64,000 nt of DNA, from NCBI RefSeq assembly GCF_003286085.1, contig NW_020825340.1, positions 1,178,001 to 1,242,000 of the forward strand. Direction: 5' to 3'. Shown one piece after another: positions 13,096 to 23,918 of the stretch (its first letter is position 1; every line of letters begins with the position of its first letter). Source of the DNA: Drosophila persimilis (lineage: Eukaryota; Arthropoda; Insecta; Diptera; Drosophilidae). Below the pieces are notes generated by a model. The model was not told the origin of the DNA and did not search any database. It saw only the letters and a list, made by a program, of their open reading frames with translations. Both the position numbers and the translations under genes were made by a program.

Positions 13096-14538
13096 GTCTA
13101 GTGTTTAGCCTCTTGTGTTTACTATGGTGTTCTCTTCTACACGCCAGGTACGACGGTGCGATTTTGCGTTGTGTTGCCTCTTGTGCTGCTTCGTCGCCGT
13201 GCTGACCCTACAGTTCTGCTCGCCGTTTTTCTGCAATGGGCAACGAACCGTTCTTTTTAGCTACGTGTTTAGAATTTTCTGTCGTTTCCGGGTGCTGGAA
13301 GCACGTAAATTTGTTATGTCATGTGGAAGGCAAAGCAAAATTAGTAATATTGATTTTACGATATCAATGACAACTCGCCGCCGGCTATGTCAGTGTTCCG
13401 GTTAGCACGTCAATAGTTTTCAAACAACCAGACACACACTACTGTGATACGAATGTGACACTTCACCTACCAGGTATTACTTTATCTATTATTTTTAGTT
13501 TTTTATTTTTTATAGCCAGCCACCGCTACACGTTTGCTACACATTTCTACACATTTGCTACATAAAGGGAGGAAAAAGAGGGTATGGACAACAGGCAGAA
13601 CGGCCCAGAAATTTCAACGCGTGTAAGGTTGTCCATACCCCTTTCTATAGCCCATTCAAAATTACGACTCATGTTTTCGTTGCATTATGAGCTTCTGACC
13701 CTCAGAAATACCGAAAATACGTCACTAATTTCAAAATATACCGTAAATATTCTTTAGTATATTTATATGTATTGAAATATTCCTATATTCCTCGTTTTTT
13801 ATATTCGGTTGAATATTACTAGCTAGCTAGGACCGTCAGCTTTGAAATCAAAATTTTATCATAAGAGACGGTCCAATTTTAAGTTCTCATGTTAAGTCCA
13901 TAACTCGTCTCAAGAAATACTGAAAAATCTTAGAAAATGTCTAAACATTTCCAAGGTGTGTGAGCTAGACATGGCGGCAAGAAAATTAGTATGTTCGCTA
14001 ACGTAAACGGTCTGACCCTCAGAAATATACCGATTTCAAAGATACGCAAAGAGCTGCAGGTATACACTATACTCTCGTTGGCAATAAACTTAACTTCAAT
14101 ACACTGTACTATGAATACTTGTTTGGCTTGTCAGCTCACATTAATCGTTTTTCTGATGTTGCGTTGCCACCAGTTCGATACCAATTCCATACCAGGAAAG
14201 CCATGCCTTTCCAATAAGCTTTTTATTTCTGTCCCAGTCCTCATTTGAAGTGAAGTAGGGACACTATTGATGTTTGTTCCCGCGTATCGAATTCTTTGAA
14301 ATCTGAGTTTGAGCCGTGACCCCATGCCGTTTATTGAATTTAGCTTCCTTAATTAAAATTTATCGTACTCAAGTGGAAAGAGTCGAAATTCAAGTTTGAG
14401 CAGCTGGTGTTTTCTATATTATAAAAAGCTTCTTTCCGCTCAATCAAACAATCGCTTAAGAATAATTACTAGTTAGAGTCGATCCATTAATATGGATATC
14501 CATATTAACTTAATAATGTTGAAATTCCATCAAATGCA
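13096..14538. other. Intergenic, Apt1 5' side and PCID2 3' side
   Basis: Both flanking genes are on the minus strand, so this holds the Apt1 promoter and the PCID2 3' UTR. From about 13700 to 14035 there are Ohler motif 6-like sequences (AAATATACCG). A stretch at about 13726-13830 is repeated, in opposite orientation, upstream of Duba (see 38927-39045). I see no other gene. Confidence 0.5.
13724..13832 (-). repeat. Dispersed repeat shared with the Duba promoter region
   Basis: Contains TTCAAAATATACCGT, then ATTCCTCGTTTTT, then ATATTCGGTTGAATAT and ACTAG. The same blocks occur in the same order on the other strand at about 38927-39018, with a few substitutions and spacing changes. The AAATATACCG core is the reverse complement of Ohler motif 6. 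Confidence 0.6.
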
Positions 14539-15729
14539 TTACACTGATATCAATGGAGGAAAGGGGTTCTGCTTGGATACAACCAGCTTGTTGTGGGCAT
14601 ATGAGATGTAGCCCTTGATCTTACCCTCGTAGATGAGATTGGCAATGATACAGTGCGTCTCGTCGAGGGACACGTCCGTAACGCCAACGAACTGCAGCGC
14701 CGTCATAAAGTCGCCCAAGTCCAGCTGGTGAGTCTGGCGGATGGCAAACACTTTCTTGAATAGATTACGATAGACGATGAACTTGAGCTTCTCGACCAGC
14801 AAATAGATGCCGCTTCGGATCAGCACCTTCTCGTTTTCGCGTACAATCTCATCGAACTTGTTGACATTTCCGGCTTTCAGGGTCTGGGCCAGGTCGTGGA
14901 AGAGCAGCAGATCGTGGCGCTGGAGTAGCACCTTGCTGGGCAGGTACCCAAGCAGCATTTTCACAGGTACCAAGTAGATTAGTATCAAACGCTTGTTGCT
15001 GCCGAAGCGGTCCGGGCAGTGGGTGAAGGCATACGACAAGTCCTCGACGGCCATGCGGTAGTTGGAGTCGAACATGGCTCGGCGCCCGACGAAGTATTTG
15101 TAGGTTATCTGCTCGGGCAGTGGAAAGGTGTCCTTGAAGGCACAGTTGTCGATGGCTCGGATGAGGGGCTTACACAGATGGAGCTTATTGATGCGGAAAT
15201 ATATTTTGAATAGCTGGTTCACCAAGTTCATCATCCCCAGGCGTTTGGTCTCCTCCTCGGAGGCGCGTCCGTCGGCGGCACACACTCGGAAGCAGGCCAT
15301 CATACAGTCTGCTGCCTTCTCCAGTATTTGGCCGGGTGTGAAACTGCGCCCATGCTTCTCGCATGCCTGGGCAAGGTAGCGCAGGTCCAAGCACACGCGG
15401 TACATTACCGGGAGGCACCAGTTCTCGTCCTTCATCATCTGCAGCAGCTTCACCACCGCCGAGCAACAGGCCGCCTGTTGAGTGTAGGCCTCCATGTAGT
15501 TGGTCGGGTTCTGCGCCAGATAATAGATCACCTTCAGATGGGCGCCTACCACCTCGTCCAGTGGCGCATCCAAGTAGCGCTCCACCATCTTCTCCGGCTG
15601 GGCAACATGCAGCTTGTCGTTCTGTACGTGAACGTCGCGCAGTGAAAGAAAGTCGCTCAGAGCTTGACCACTGCAGGCTTCGGCACAGCGCTCAACATTG
15701 CTAAGGTAATTTGCAAGCGACCCAAACAT
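14539..15729 (-). CDS. PCID2: PCID2, PCI-domain subunit of the TREX-2 mRNA export complex
   Basis: Intronless reading frame of 396 residues, the length usual for PCID2/Thp1. The protein is a helical-repeat scaffold: the N-terminal half (MFGSLANYLSNVERCAEA..., PTNYMEAYTQQ) leads into the characteristic block FTPGQILEKAADCMMACFR, then TYKYFVGRRAMFDSNY and FGSNKRLILIYLVPVKMLLG. The C-terminal winged helix of the PCI domain follows (FVGVTDVSLDETHCIIANLI, IKGYISYAHNKLVVSKQNPFP). PCID2 works in the nucleus and at nuclear pores with Xmas-2 and ENY2 to couple transcription to mRNA export. The start codon lies about 45 nt below a motif 1 element. No frame breaks are seen. Confidence 0.95.
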   Translation of the reverse strand: MFGSLANYLSNVERCAEACSGQALSDFLSLRDVHVQNDKLHVAQPEKMVERYLDAPLDEVVGAHLKVIYYLAQNPTNYMEAYTQQAACCSAVVKLLQMMKDENWCLPVMYRVCLDLRYLAQACEKHGRSFTPGQILEKAADCMMACFRVCAADGRASEEETKRLGMMNLVNQLFKIYFRINKLHLCKPLIRAIDNCAFKDTFPLPEQITYKYFVGRRAMFDSNYRMAVEDLSYAFTHCPDRFGSNKRLILIYLVPVKMLLGYLPSKVLLQRHDLLLFHDLAQTLKAGNVNKFDEIVRENEKVLIRSGIYLLVEKLKFIVYRNLFKKVFAIRQTHQLDLGDFMTALQFVGVTDVSLDETHCIIANLIYEGKIKGYISYAHNKLVVSKQNPFPPLISV

Positions 15730-15774
15730 ATTTTTTTATTTTGTTTTTATTTTTCGCCGGCAAGAGGATCACTG

Positions 15775-15784
15775 CAGTGTGACC
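15775..15784 (-). promoter_or_regulatory. Ohler motif 1 (M1BP site) in the PCID2 promoter
   Basis: Perfect GGTCACACTG on the minus strand, 46 bp upstream of the PCID2 ATG. It is followed outward by a DRE-like TTTATCGTTA and several motif 6 elements. Motif 1, DRE and motif 6 mark broadly expressed Drosophila promoters, which fits an mRNA export gene. Confidence 0.8.
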
Positions 15785-15797
15785 GCGGATTTATCGT

Positions 15798-16060
15798 TAA
15801 AATATACCGTCCGACTCTCGGAAATATTCTGCCATATACCGTCGCATTTGAAAAATATACCGTAAAGATACTGATTAATTCAAGTTATATTTTACATATG
15901 CCATCATAAATTTATACGATTGATGAATCAATTTTCTATTTAACTGGTGTATTCTTACGACTTGCTTTTATTGGATTTCTATATACCGTTGAAAATGAAA
16001 TTTAATAGATTAATGAAATTGACAAAATATACCATTATATACTGATCTACCGTAAATATA
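15798..16060 (-). promoter_or_regulatory. Cluster of Ohler motif 6 elements upstream of PCID2
   Basis: AAAATATACCGT-type sequences recur near 15799, 15834, 15852, 15981 and 16026-16055. Their reverse complement, ACGGTATATTTT, fits the motif 6 consensus. The clustering with motif 1 supports a housekeeping promoter region. Some copies may instead be remnants of the dispersed repeat noted at 13724-13832. Confidence 0.5.
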
Positions 16061-16437
16061 CCGATAAAAAAACGACCACTGAAACCCGCTTTATTTAAAC
16101 AGCGCGAGGTAAACAACTAATCATACAGTATAATGTATATGTGCCAGTTCATACACAGAACATGTCGCAAACGGGATTGTATCCCAGGGTCATCGGCTCT
16201 GGGTCTCTAAGCGGCCAAAGGCTTAGCCTTCACTTTTCCGTATCCTGCGCCGCTCTGGTGATTTTCCCACTTTAAATCAGATGGCGCGTGAGCCCTCTTT
16301 TTGAACCGGGCCGCCGCAGGCCCCGCCGCACCCAGTTGGGTGTTGTCGGATCAATACTGCATCCATGATCGCGTGCATCGCGCCAGCAGCTGGTACATTA
16401 TTAATTTATCTGCAGTTTTGTACGACGTACGACGTAC

Positions 16438-16889
16438 ATGCTTCGCAGGTGCCTACATTACCGACATCGTCTTCCCTCCTGCACCATGCTTTACCTTATC
16501 GGCTTTGACCGGGTAAGCTTTCTTTGTTTCTCCCCCTAATCACCTCTACCATTGATTATTTTTTCTTGGTTCTTCTTATATTTTTGTATTTCCTCCAGCT
16601 CAATTGGCCGAGACCCTCTCTGGCCACAAACTGCTATGCCGCGATCCCCTCCCGTTACACTGCCAGGTAGAGTATTATTATGCAATCATTTGCTTTATTT
16701 AGCTCTTCTCTTCATTTTAGCAGGTTGCCCCCTTCAGTGGCCAGTAATACCTCTTGCGAGCCCGTGGATACCGATATGCCCATCATGACCGGCCGACATC
16801 GCGAACTCCCCGCCGGCTCCTGCGCAAGGGACAACGATGCCGTGCGCCCCTCGGCGCATGATTCCTGTCGCGGGAGGCTGTGGCCTTAG
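16438..16889 (+). pseudogene. Spliced gene fragment in the left arm, unknown
   Basis: Three segments join in frame across consensus introns: 16438-16512, intron starting GTAAGC and ending TTTCCTCCAG, 16599-16666, intron starting GTAGAG and ending TTCATTTTAG, then 16721-16889, ending TAG. The 103-residue product (MLRRCLHYRHRLPSCTMLY..., ...SVASNTSCEPVDTDMPIM...) matches nothing I recognise. Further splice-like sites follow: an acceptor GCCTTTACAG near 16935, a donor GTAAGT near 17171 and an acceptor CCTTCACAG near 17226. A duplicated CGGGTAAGCTTTC donor is at 16510 and 17099. The arm therefore looks like a piece of a multi-intron gene. Whether it is expressed, and whether the frame is real, is uncertain. 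Confidence 0.35.
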
Positions 16890-17255
16890 CGTCTTACTAC
16901 TGCCATGGCCCATTCTGATTTTTCCGCCTTTACAGACCGCTCACCACCGGTAACTCCTCCGCGCGTGATTCCGCCGTAGCTCCTCGTCCTTTTGGGAGTT
17001 CCAAGGAATGTGCTCCTGGCTGGACTGTGGCAGCCACTGGCTGTCCTGCTGCGGCCATAGCCGTAATTTCGCTGCTTTGTCACTGAGTCGACAATGTGGC
17101 GGGTAAGCTTTCCTGCAGCCCCTCATTCATACCCCACCGAATCAAACGCTGGGCTTTAGCTTCGAGACGCGTAAGTGAATCAGTTTATAATTGTGGATAT
17201 ATTTTAAAATAAATCTTCCTTCACAGATGACCGCAAACCCGAGTCGTGGGATACC

Positions 17256-17938
17256 AATAATAATTATTCAATAAAAATAAGGATTAACAATTATAATAAT
17301 AGTTATACGATAAAAATCAAGAATAACAATTATAATAATAGTTATTCAATAAAAATAAAGAATAACAATTATAATAATAGTTATTCAATAAAAATCAAGA
17401 ATAACAATTATAATAATAGTTATACGATAAAAGTCAAGAATAACAATTATAATAATAGTTATTCAATAAAAATCAAGAATAACAATTATAATAATAGTTA
17501 TTCAATAAAAATCAAGAATAACAATTATAATAATAGTTATTCGATAAAAATCAAGAATAACAATTATAATAATAGTTATTCAATAAAAATCAAGAATAAC
17601 AATTATAATAATAGTTATTCAATAAAAATCAAGAATAACAATTATAATAATAGTTATACGATAAAAATCAAGAATAACAATTATAATAATAGTTATACCA
17701 TAAAAATCAAGAATAACAATTATAATAATAGTTATTCAATAAAAATCAAGAATAACAATTATAATAATAGTTATACGATAAAAATCAAGAATAACAATTA
17801 TAATAATAGTTATTCAATAAAAATCAAGAATAACAATTATAATAATAGTTATTCAATAAAAATCAAGAATAACAATTATAATAATAGTTATTCAATAAAA
17901 ATCAAGAATAACAATTATAATAATAGTTATTCAATAAA
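17256..17938. repeat. Left tandem array, 39-bp AT-rich unit (about 17.5 copies)
   Basis: The unit begins ATAAAAATCAAGAATAACAA and ends TTATAATAATAGTTATTCA. Copies differ mainly at TTCAAT / TACGAT / TACCAT / TTCGAT and TCAAG / TAAAG. Because 39 is divisible by 3 and the unit lacks stops in one frame, it yields a long meaningless ORF rich in Lys, Asn and Tyr. Confidence 0.95.
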
Positions 17939-19469
17939 AATTGTTATTATAATTGTTATTCTTGATTTTTATCGTATAACTATTATTATAATTGTTATTC
18001 TTGATTTTTATCGTATAACTATTATTATAATTGTTATTCTTTATTTTTATTGAATAACTATTATTATAATTGTTATTCTTGATTTTTATTGAATAACTAT
18101 TATTATAATTGTTATTCTTGATTTTTATTGAATAACTATTATTATAATTGTTATTCTTGATTTTTATCGAATAACTATTATTATAATTGTTATTCTTGAT
18201 TTTTATCGTATAACTATTATTATAATTGTTATTCTTGATTTTTATCGTATAACTATTATTATAATTGTTATTCTTGATTTTCATCGTATAACTATTATTA
18301 TAATTGTTATTCTTGATTTTTATCGTATAACTATTATTATAATTGTTATTCTTGATTTTTATCGTATAACTATTATTATAATTGTTATTCTTGATTTTTA
18401 TCGTATAACTATTATTATAATTGTTATTCTTGATTTTTATCGTATAACTATTATTATAATTGTTATTCTTGATTTTTATCGTATAACTATTATTATAATT
18501 GTTATTCTTTATTTTTATTGAATAACTATTATTATAATTGTTATTCTTGATTTTTATTGAATAACTATTATTATAATTGTTATTCTTGATTTTTATTGAA
18601 TAACTATTATTATAATTGTTATTCTTGATTTTTATCGTATAACTATTATTATAATTGTTATTCTTGATTTTTATCGTATAACTATTATTATAATTGTTAT
18701 TCTTGATTTTTATCGTATAACTATTATTATAATTGTTATTCTTGATTTTCATCGTATAACTATTATTATAATTGTTATTCTTGATTTTTATTGAATAACT
18801 ATTATTATAATTGTTATTCTTGATTTTTATCGAATAACTATTATTATAATTGTTATTCTTGATTTTTATCGAATAACTATTATTATAAGTGTTATTCTTG
18901 ATTTTTATTGAATAACTATTATTATAATTGTTATTCTTGATTTTTATTGAATAACTATTATTATAATTGTTATTCTTGATTTTTATTGAATAACTATTAT
19001 TATAATTGTTATTCTTGATTTTTATTGAATAACTATTATTATAATTGTTATTCTTGATTTTTATCGTATAACTATTATTATAATTGTTATTCTTGATTTT
19101 TATTGAATAACTATTATTATAATTGTTATTCTTGATTTTTATGGTATAACTATTATTATAATTGTTATTCTTGATTTTTATCGTATAACTATTATTATAA
19201 TTGTTATTCTTGATTTTTATCGTATAACTATTATTATAATTGTTATTCTTGATTTTTATTGAATAACTATTATTATAATTGTTATTCTTGACTTTTATCG
19301 TATAACTATTATTATAATTGTTATTCTTGATTTTTATTGAATAACTATTATTATAATTGTTATTCTTTATTTTTATTGAATAACTATTATTATAATTGTT
19401 ATTCTTGATTTTTATCGTATAACTATTATTATAATTGTTAATCCTTATTTTTATTGAATAATTATTATT
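17939..19469. repeat. Right tandem array, same 39-bp unit inverted (about 39 copies)
   Basis: Reverse complement of the left array and more than twice as long. Reading inward from each outer end, the order of variant units is the same for about the first six units (including the rare TAAAG and AAAGTC variants), and the rare TACCAT variant appears further in on both sides. The array therefore existed before the inverted duplication and changed copy number afterwards. Confidence 0.95.
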
Positions 19470-19835
19470 GGTATCCCACGACTCGGGTTTGCGGTCATCT
19501 GTGAAGGAAGATTTATTTTAAAATATATCCACAATTATAAACTGATTCACTTACGCGTCTCGAAGCTAAAGCCCAGCGTTTGATTCGGTGGGGTATGAAT
19601 GAGGGGCTGCAGGAAAGCTTACCCGCCACATTGTCGACTCAGTGACAAAGCAGCGAAATTACGGCTATGGCCGCAGCAGGACAGCCAGTGGCTGCCACAG
19701 TCCAGCCAGGAGCACATTCCTTGGAAATCCCAAAAGGACGAGGAGCTACGGCGGAATCACGCGCGGAGGAGTTACCGGTGGTGAGCGGTCTGTAAAGGCG
19801 GAAAAATCAGAATGGGCCATGGCAGTAGCAAGACG

Positions 19836-20287
19836 CTAAGGCCACAGCCTCCCGCGACAGGAATCATGCGCCGAGGGGCGCACGGCATCGTTGTCCCTTG
19901 CGCAGGAGCCGGCGGGGAGTTCGCGATGTCGGCCGGTCATGATGGGCATATCGGTATCCACGGGCTCGCAAGAGGTATTACTGGCCACTGAAGGGGGCAA
20001 CCTGCTAAAATGAAGAGAAGAGCTAAATAAAGCAAATGATTGCATAATAATACTCTACCTGGCAGTGTAACGGGAGGGGATCGCGGCATAGCAGTTTGTG
20101 GCCAGAGAGGGTCTCGGCCAATTGAGCTGGAGGAAATACAAAAATATAAGAAGAACCAAGAAAAAATAATCAATGGTAGAGGTGATTAGGGGGAGAAACA
20201 AAGAAAGCTTACCCGGTCAAAGCCGATAAGGTAAAGCATGGTGCAGGAGGGAAGACGATGTCGGTAATGTAGGCACCTGCGAAGCAT
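19836..20287 (-). pseudogene. Mirror copy of the spliced gene fragment in the right arm
   Basis: Reverse-complement duplicate of the fragment at 16438-16889 (segments 20213-20287, 20059-20126 and 19836-20004). The spliced frame and both intron borders are preserved, with no coding difference seen in these three segments. Its opposite orientation means a transcript crossing the whole locus would pair exon with exon and intron with intron. Confidence 0.35.
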
Positions 20288-20605
20288 GTACGTCGTACGT
20301 CGTACAAAACTGCAGATAAATTAATAATGTACCAGCTGCTGGCGCGATGCACGCGATCATGGATGCAGTATTGATCCGACAACACCCAACTGGGTGCGGC
20401 GGGGCCTGCGGCGGCCCGGTTCAAAAAGAGGGCTCACGCGCCATCTGATTTAAAGTGGGAAAATCACCAGAGCGGCGCAGGATACGGAAAAGTGAAGGCT
20501 AAAGCCTTGGTCATCTTAGAGAGCCGATGACCCTGGGATACAATCCAGAAAGTTTGTACACAAGTTTGCGACATGTTCGGTTTATGAACTGGCTCATCTA
20601 TATGG

Positions 20606-21066
20606 TGTATAATTTGTGATTGATCGTAACGGTTGGAAGATAAATCGTATAAACGCGTTAGGGAATTTTCCGAAGACTATCAAAAAAAGAGCGGGAACAC
20701 ACGTAGCGGCTATGTTGAAAATTCAAAATTAATTTAAAAAAGTGGTGAAATTCATATAATTTATCTCACTTGGAAGCTCCGTCACGTCGCCCTTCCCGAG
20801 ACCACTAAAACCATGACCATGGGCTGTAAGTCTCTTTTAGTTGCCAACAAAAATTCTAAATTTAAACTAAATACATACATATATGTACATATATACATAT
20901 ACCCGCAAAAGTTGTCAGAACAGATTTCATTTGTTGCCAAATTTACAAGCCTGTATGTTTGATTCTTTCGATAAATGATAAATTAAAACTCAAAATCCTT
21001 TTCATCATCGGCAAAACGCTTTAATTCCATATCCGACACGAAAGGAGAGATTCACAGAGACCGGCA
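20606..21066 (+). promoter_or_regulatory. 5' leader region of the CG6083-like reductase gene
   Basis: Contains a short ATG at 20812 (four codons up to a GTAAGT donor) and an acceptor (GATTCACAG) just before the coding ATG at 21067. Joining them gives a stop directly after the donor, so this is at most an upstream ORF in a spliced 5' UTR. I see no clear TATA box. Confidence 0.35.
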
Positions 21067-22377
21067 ATGTCGACGCCAAGTTTCCTTTTGAGCAGCGGCA
21101 GAAATATGCCAATGGTCGGCCTGGGCACCTGGCGCGTGAGTATTTGCGAATGGTTCTATTGATTATTTATCATCCATTTTAAAATCCTCATACAAGAATG
21201 CAAGCAAATGTGTTTTTGTTTGCAAGTTGGTTTTATGGTCAATGCCACTGCCAAAATGAAAGCACTCGTAGAGCTTTCAAAGCTGCTGCTACATTTAAGC
21301 ATTCAAGTTCCACCCGCGTTGTGTTCTCCTTTCAGAGCCCGCCAGAAGTCGTTGCACAGGCCGTAAAGGATGCCATTGACATAGGCTACCGCCACTTTGA
21401 CTGCGCCCACATCTACGGGAATGAGCTACATGTTGGAGTTGCTATTAGAGAGAAGATTCAGGAAGGCCTCGTGACGCGGTGAGAGGCGTGCTTCAAGTTC
21501 TGTTCATTCCCACTGCTAAACCATACGGTTTGCAAAACCATTCCGCAGAGACGAGCTCTTCATCACTAGCAAGTTATGGAACACATTCCACAAGCCGGAG
21601 TTGGTGCGGGCGGCCTGCGAGACGAGCCTGCGTAATCTGGGCCTCGACTATCTGGATCTTTACCTCATGCACTGGCCCATGGCCTACAAGTCGGGTGACA
21701 ATCTCTATCCCACGTGTCCCGACACCGGCAAGGCAGTCTTCGAAGACATCGACTACCTAGACACTTGGAAGGCCATGGAGGACCTTGTGGACAGCGGCCT
21801 CGTCAATGCCATCGGAGTATCCAACTTCAACGAGAAGCAGATCAATCGTCTGCTGTGCCTGGCCAAGCTGAAGCCCGTGATGCTCCAGATCGAGTGTCAT
21901 CCGTACCTCCGCCAGAAATCATTGATAACGCTCTGCTACGATAATGCCATTGGTGTGACTGCCTACAGTTCCCTGGGATCGGGACACACCCCGTACGAGA
22001 AGCCTGGCAGCTATCCGTTGCTGCAGAACCCGATCATCGTGAGCGTTGCGGAAAAGTATGGACGGACCCCAGCCCAGGTGCTGCTGCGCTATCAAACGCA
22101 GTCGGGCATTATCGTGATACCGCGATCTGTCAGTAAGCAGCACATGCACGACAACTTCAAGAGGATCTGGGACTTTCAGCTGGCCATCGACGACGTCAAA
22201 GCTATCGATGGTCTGGATTGCAATGGTCGCTTCATGACCATGAAGGCGTAAGTCTGTCATGGTTTCACAAATCTTATGTATCACAATATAACGGAATCTC
22301 CCTCCAGCGCTTATGGCCACCCTCATCACCCTTTTGAGCCAGGTCAAAATTCTCAGGAACAGAACGTTTCTCTATGA
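21067..22377 (+). CDS. CG6083: Aldo-keto reductase, CG6083-like, four exons
   Basis: Exons 21067-21135, 21336-21478, 21549-22247 and 22308-22377; 326 residues, the usual length for the (beta/alpha)8 NADPH-dependent reductases of the AKR1 type, cytosolic enzymes that reduce aldehydes and ketones. Motifs: GLGTWR at the first beta strand, [14 protein letters not shown] with catalytic Asp45 and Tyr50, SKLWNT with Lys79, and [11 protein letters not shown] with His112, so the full tetrad is present. [19 protein letters not shown] and IPRSVSKQH (cofactor 2'-phosphate binding) follow. The C-terminus [14 protein letters not shown] is followed by a short tail (NSQEQNVSL). Introns after TWR and inside the Arg before the DELF or EELF sequence are at the same places as in the neighbouring Akr1B gene, which supports tandem duplication. 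Confidence 0.9.
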
Positions 22378-23237
22378 GCAACGTCAACATAGAAGAAGGA
22401 CAAAGAGATTGCGTTCTTCTAAGGAAGCGAGGACAACGAATACAGAAGTCGATCCTCTCATCAGCTAATCAGGAAATATTTTAATTAGAAAAAGTTATTA
22501 CTTCACATTTGGCATATTCCCCTGGACTCACAGGAGTTCCTGTTAAAAAACATCTGTCACACTTTTTAAAATGTATAACAGATCATGTTAATATGTACCA
22601 TATACAGCCTATCATGCAGCTCGGAACCATTAAAAGTTATTTATTGCAAAAACTCTTCCCTGTTTATATGCTGATTCTGGCTCGTGGACAACTTCATGAG
22701 GAAATACATGATTCCCAGAATAAGTTGACTTATGAAGCTAATGCTATTTCCGTTCAGAACGTTCAGGAATAATTAACTTTAACATAAAAGTACATTCAAA
22801 CATTATTATTGATATCAAGTATGGCGCGTTTTCCACACATTTCGATAGAAAATACCAGGAATACCGATTTTTTGATAATATATTTGTAGAGTGACAAAGG
22901 TTCGATATTTTTGTGCGATAAGCAAAGCTTTTTATTTTATTTCGTTTTATTTTATAAATGTTTTTAAATTATTGGCAAAGACAACAGATTGGGTTTTTAT
23001 ATCTTTAGCAATTAGGGTCATATGGGCGAAGGACCTAAACTTTGAAGATCGTGCGTCTGGATGACGTTTGATTCGTAGGTCTCTCCCGATGACGAAAACA
23101 AACATTAAATGGAAAATAAGACGTTCCTTAGAAACAAAGTAACCATTGAACTTTCTATTTTGAACGTGTACTCAATCGAATTCCTACTCAAATATAAGTA
23201 ATATATATATCTGGTGTATCTACAAAATCAACAAACA
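22378..23237. other. Intergenic between the two reductase genes
   Basis: 860 bp of AT-rich DNA with no supported gene. It must hold the CG6083-like 3' end and the upstream promoter of the long Akr1B isoform. Confidence 0.6.
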
Positions 23238-23499
23238 ATGATCCGTGTATTCAAGCCCATGTTTGCTTTGCGCCTGGCTGGTGCTATTGGCCAACATAAT
23301 CCAAAAACAATGATGAACATCAGAAATTATGGCAAGCCCGAGCGTTTTATGTGGTAGGTAACATAGCATAAGAGGATGAAAAGAGGTCTTTTAAGCGTTC
23401 ATTTTTGTTATCAGGTGCCAAACGAAAGTCAGCAAAGTACCCAAAGCCATTTTGGCGGACGGAAAAGAAATGCCTCTGATTGGACTTGGAACTTGGTTG
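23238..23499 (+). CDS. Alternative first coding exons of Akr1B giving a leader-bearing isoform
   Basis: Exons 23238-23353 and 23415-23499 (phase 0 donor GTAAGT) encode 67 residues. They start MIRVFKPMFALRLAGAIGQ, continue NIRNYGKPERFMWCQTKVSK and end with ILADGKEMPLIGLGTWL, which repeats the family's first strand. They can splice in frame to the shared exon at 25671, replacing the 25 residues of the internal start and giving a protein of about 360 residues. The first 30 residues are Arg/Lys- and hydrophobic-rich without acids, as in mitochondrial presequences, so a mitochondrial isoform is likely but not proven. Confidence 0.75.
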
Positions 23500-23918
23500 G
23501 TAAGTGCAATTGATATCCTTATACATTTGTCGAAGCATTCCACAGCTTGGGTAAAATATTTGCGGTGTGCTTATCATCCTCTAGAACTGATCCAAATTAA
23601 TTAGAAAAATGTATTACTTTTATAATGATTAAGTTACAATTGTGTGCTTATCGGGCGGTAAAGAGCCTAAGAGCAAAAAGCAAAATACAATTCCAAGATG
23701 CTTCATATGGCTTTCAATTCTTATTTTACCTATGATTCGTCTCTGACCGTCTCCCTCCGGCCCGCTGATATTTAAACATTTAAACTGAACGGCTGCGATC
23801 ACACAGCTGTGCACCCGCATGCAGCCCTGGCCTGGGCCTCAGTGAGGGATTTCATACGATAGTACCGATGATTGGGTATTCTCATGCATAAATTCACCGC
23901 GCAAAAGCTTCTGGACTG

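Larger units (their letters stand above)
16141..20605. mobile_element. Large inverted repeat (foldback-like element or hairpin-RNA locus)
   Basis: The left arm (about 16230-17255) and right arm (about 19470-20495) are reverse complements without indels: positions pair so that left + right = 36725. I noticed only two substitutions within these arms of about 1 kb. Outside them the pairing continues but degrades, with substitutions and small indels (about 16141-16230 against 20495-20605), and I could not define clean ends or a target-site duplication. Between the arms are two head-to-head arrays of a 39-bp unit. No transposase is visible. Long inverted repeats with internal tandem arrays are typical of foldback/Galileo-type elements. 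An alternative is an hpRNA locus made by inverted duplication of a gene segment. A third possibility is an assembly fold-back artefact. Confidence 0.7.

Noticed and set aside
17931..18752. 273-residue minus-strand ORF (KIKNNNYNNSYTI repeats)
   Set aside because: It is a direct translation of the 39-bp satellite; 39 is a multiple of 3, so an open frame is expected. No coding context.
17256..19469. CRISPR-like or bacterial repeat array
   Set aside because: The units are contiguous without spacers and the genome is animal; this is a minisatellite.
22509..22772. 87-residue plus-strand ORF after the CG6083-like gene
   Set aside because: No signal peptide, domain, promoter or splice support; AT-rich intergenic DNA.
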